Positions 22,679 to 23,433 of a DNA stretch of 23,433 bases are shown in pieces (position 1 is the stretch's first letter; each line of letters starts with the position of its first letter). The DNA comes from an uncultured Collinsella sp. (GTDB lineage: Bacteria; Actinomycetota; Coriobacteriia; Coriobacteriales; Coriobacteriaceae): contig USIE01000019.1 of NCBI GenBank assembly GCA_900554645.1, forward strand, positions 1-23,433. Reading direction: 5' to 3'. Under the pieces are notes generated by a model. It was not told the origin of the DNA, searched no databases, and saw only the letters and a list, made by a program, of their open reading frames with translations. Both the position numbers and the translations under genes were made by a program.

Positions 22679-22691
22679 GAGAGGGATGGAA

Positions 22692-23183
22692 ATGAAGATC
22701 GTGGTGAGCGCCTGCTTGATGGGCGAGAGCTGCAAGTATAACGGGCTCGATAACTACCACCGCGCGTTGGTCGAGGCTTGCGAGCGCACGGGGACCGAGG
22801 TCCTCCTCGTGTGCCCTGAGGTCTTTGGGGGCCTGCCCACGCCGCGCAAGCCGTCCGAGATTGTGAACGGCGAGGTCCGTACCTGCGAGGGTACCTCAGT
22901 CGATCGCGAGTTTCGCCAGGGTGCTCAGCGCGCGTTTGATATGTGCGAGCAGGCAGGCGGACCGGAAGAGATAGTCGCGTGCATCCTTCAGGACCGCAGT
23001 CCCTCGTGCGGTGCGGGTCACATCTACGACGGCACCTTTAGCGGTACGCTCACCGCGGGCAACGGTGTTTTCGTCGACCTGCTGCTGCGTCACGGGTACC
23101 GCGTGATTCCGGCTAGTGAGTTCGATCCCAGCATGTTGGAACATTGTCCACAGCACTCGAACCCAACATTTCCTCTCGGGTGA
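22692..23183 (+). CDS. DUF523 domain-containing protein
   Basis: A 163-residue member of DUF523, a conserved family of unknown function. Family motifs are SACLMGESCKYNG at 6-18, CPEVFGGLPTPRKPSEI at 41-57, a REFRQGA segment, SPSCGAGHIYDGTFSGTL at 103-120 and the closing LLRHGYRVIPASEF. Conserved Cys8, Cys14, Cys41 and Cys106 could bind metal, which is inferred. I chose ATG 22692 because GAGGG lies 6 bases upstream; an ATG at 22686 and a TTG at 22677 are alternatives. The last 19 or so residues (after ASEF) do not look like the family and overlap the recombinase-like fragment on the other strand, so the original 3' end may have been replaced. Confidence 0.85.
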   Translation: MKIVVSACLMGESCKYNGLDNYHRALVEACERTGTEVLLVCPEVFGGLPTPRKPSEIVNGEVRTCEGTSVDREFRQGAQRAFDMCEQAGGPEEIVACILQDRSPSCGAGHIYDGTFSGTLTAGNGVFVDLLLRHGYRVIPASEFDPSMLEHCPQHSNPTFPLG

Positions 23184-23253
23184 CCGTTTTGGCATCATCC
23201 GTGAATTTGATATCGAGTACGACCCGGTCATCAAAGACGTAGACCGAGTTGAC
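23113..23253 (-). pseudogene. C-terminal remnant resembling a large serine recombinase
   Basis: On the - strand, about 46 codons read VNSVYVFDDRVVLDIKF, then DDAKTVTREEMLGSS and an acidic end, closing at a stop at 23113-23115. This resembles the C-terminal tail of large serine recombinases from Gram-positive integrative elements and prophages (a NSVYxYDDRVV strand followed by a KTVT/S segment and an SD-rich end). The frame before Val (23253) is not recombinase-like, so only the tail is present. The fragment overlaps the last 71 bases of the DUF523 gene. The family call rests on recall of this tail pattern and is not certain. Confidence 0.45.
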
Positions 23254-23381
23254 AGGCGCCGTACCCAGGCAGCCCCTCCCCGCGGCCCTCGCGCAGGAAC
23301 GCGTACAAGGCCCTCCCGTCTCTTGCGCCCCTCCTGCCCCAAACCCTGCTAGGAACGAGTGCAGCAAACTGGAATTTTAAA

Positions 23382-23433
23382 TTAGTCTTTGCAAATAACC
23401 TTTGAACCTTCACCATCAATTACAATTCCCTGA
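23382..23433 (-). CDS. Possible 3' end of a gene entering from the right
   Basis: On the - strand one frame is open from the window edge for 16 codons (QGIVIDGEGSKVICKD) and stops at TAA 23384-23382. The last 70 or so bases are clearly more AT-rich than the rest of the window. The piece is too short to identify, and an open frame of this length can occur by chance. Confidence 0.2.
   Translation of the reverse strand, partial: QGIVIDGEGSKVICKD

Overview
The window is high-GC bacterial chromosome. Its gene content is mostly core: a long + strand run of fatty-acid/phospholipid, ribosome, RNA-processing, chromosome and signal-recognition-particle genes. The order (Asp23, FakA, RecG, RsmD, CoaD, a SepIVA/DivIVA-like coiled coil, YceD, L32, PlsX, ACP, RNase III, SMC, FtsY, Ffh), a SepIVA-like gene beside the rnc/smc block as in actinobacteria, and the GC-rich codon use suggest a Coriobacteriia-type actinobacterium. 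A Collinsella-like gut organism is my best guess. This is inferred from gene content and protein style, not from a database match.

Layout. 1-300: a tRNA-Asn(GUU) with its own promoter and an intrinsic terminator. 432-15325: the core block on the + strand. Many genes in it overlap or abut (recG/rsmD by 4 nt, rsmD/coaD by 8 nt, the SepIVA-like gene/yceD and smc/ftsY by 1 nt). It is broken by likely internal promoters before the SepIVA-like gene, rpmF and acpP, by a hairpin terminator between rpmF and plsX, and by a 22-nt perfect palindrome before acpP. A 17-bp hairpin ends the block after ffh.

15442-16290: the only clear intact gene on the - strand. It fuses a DUF134 helix-turn-helix domain to a NifX/NifB-type cofactor-binding domain and a Cys/His-rich tail. 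It has a strong internal ribosome binding site at the domain boundary and two copies of a CTGACATATGTCAG-type palindrome around its promoter. 16373-17749: thyA and folA, a thymidylate/folate pair. 17859-20248: a SpoU/TrmH-family RNA methyltransferase and a MATE exporter.

20249-20717 holds no intact gene. It contains a 69-nt imperfect inverted repeat and a decayed cob(I)alamin adenosyltransferase gene (N- and C-terminal fragments joined by an internal deletion, - strand). ftsH follows with a strong terminator, then a DUF523 gene. The last 250 bases look like a junction with mobile or foreign DNA: a fragment resembling the C-terminus of a large serine recombinase overlaps the 3' end of the DUF523 gene, and an AT-rich stretch runs to the right edge.

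How the genes relate: FakA, PlsX, ACP and CoaD serve fatty-acid activation, phosphatidic-acid precursor supply, acyl carriage and coenzyme A. YceD, L32, RsmD and RNase III serve ribosome assembly and RNA processing. SMC, RecG and the SepIVA-like protein serve chromosome and cell-division functions. FtsY, Ffh and FtsH serve membrane-protein targeting and quality control. I see no complete undescribed system. The most unusual loci are the DUF134-NifX fusion with its paired palindromes, the degraded cobalamin adenosyltransferase with its neighbouring inverted repeat, and the palindrome upstream of acpP.
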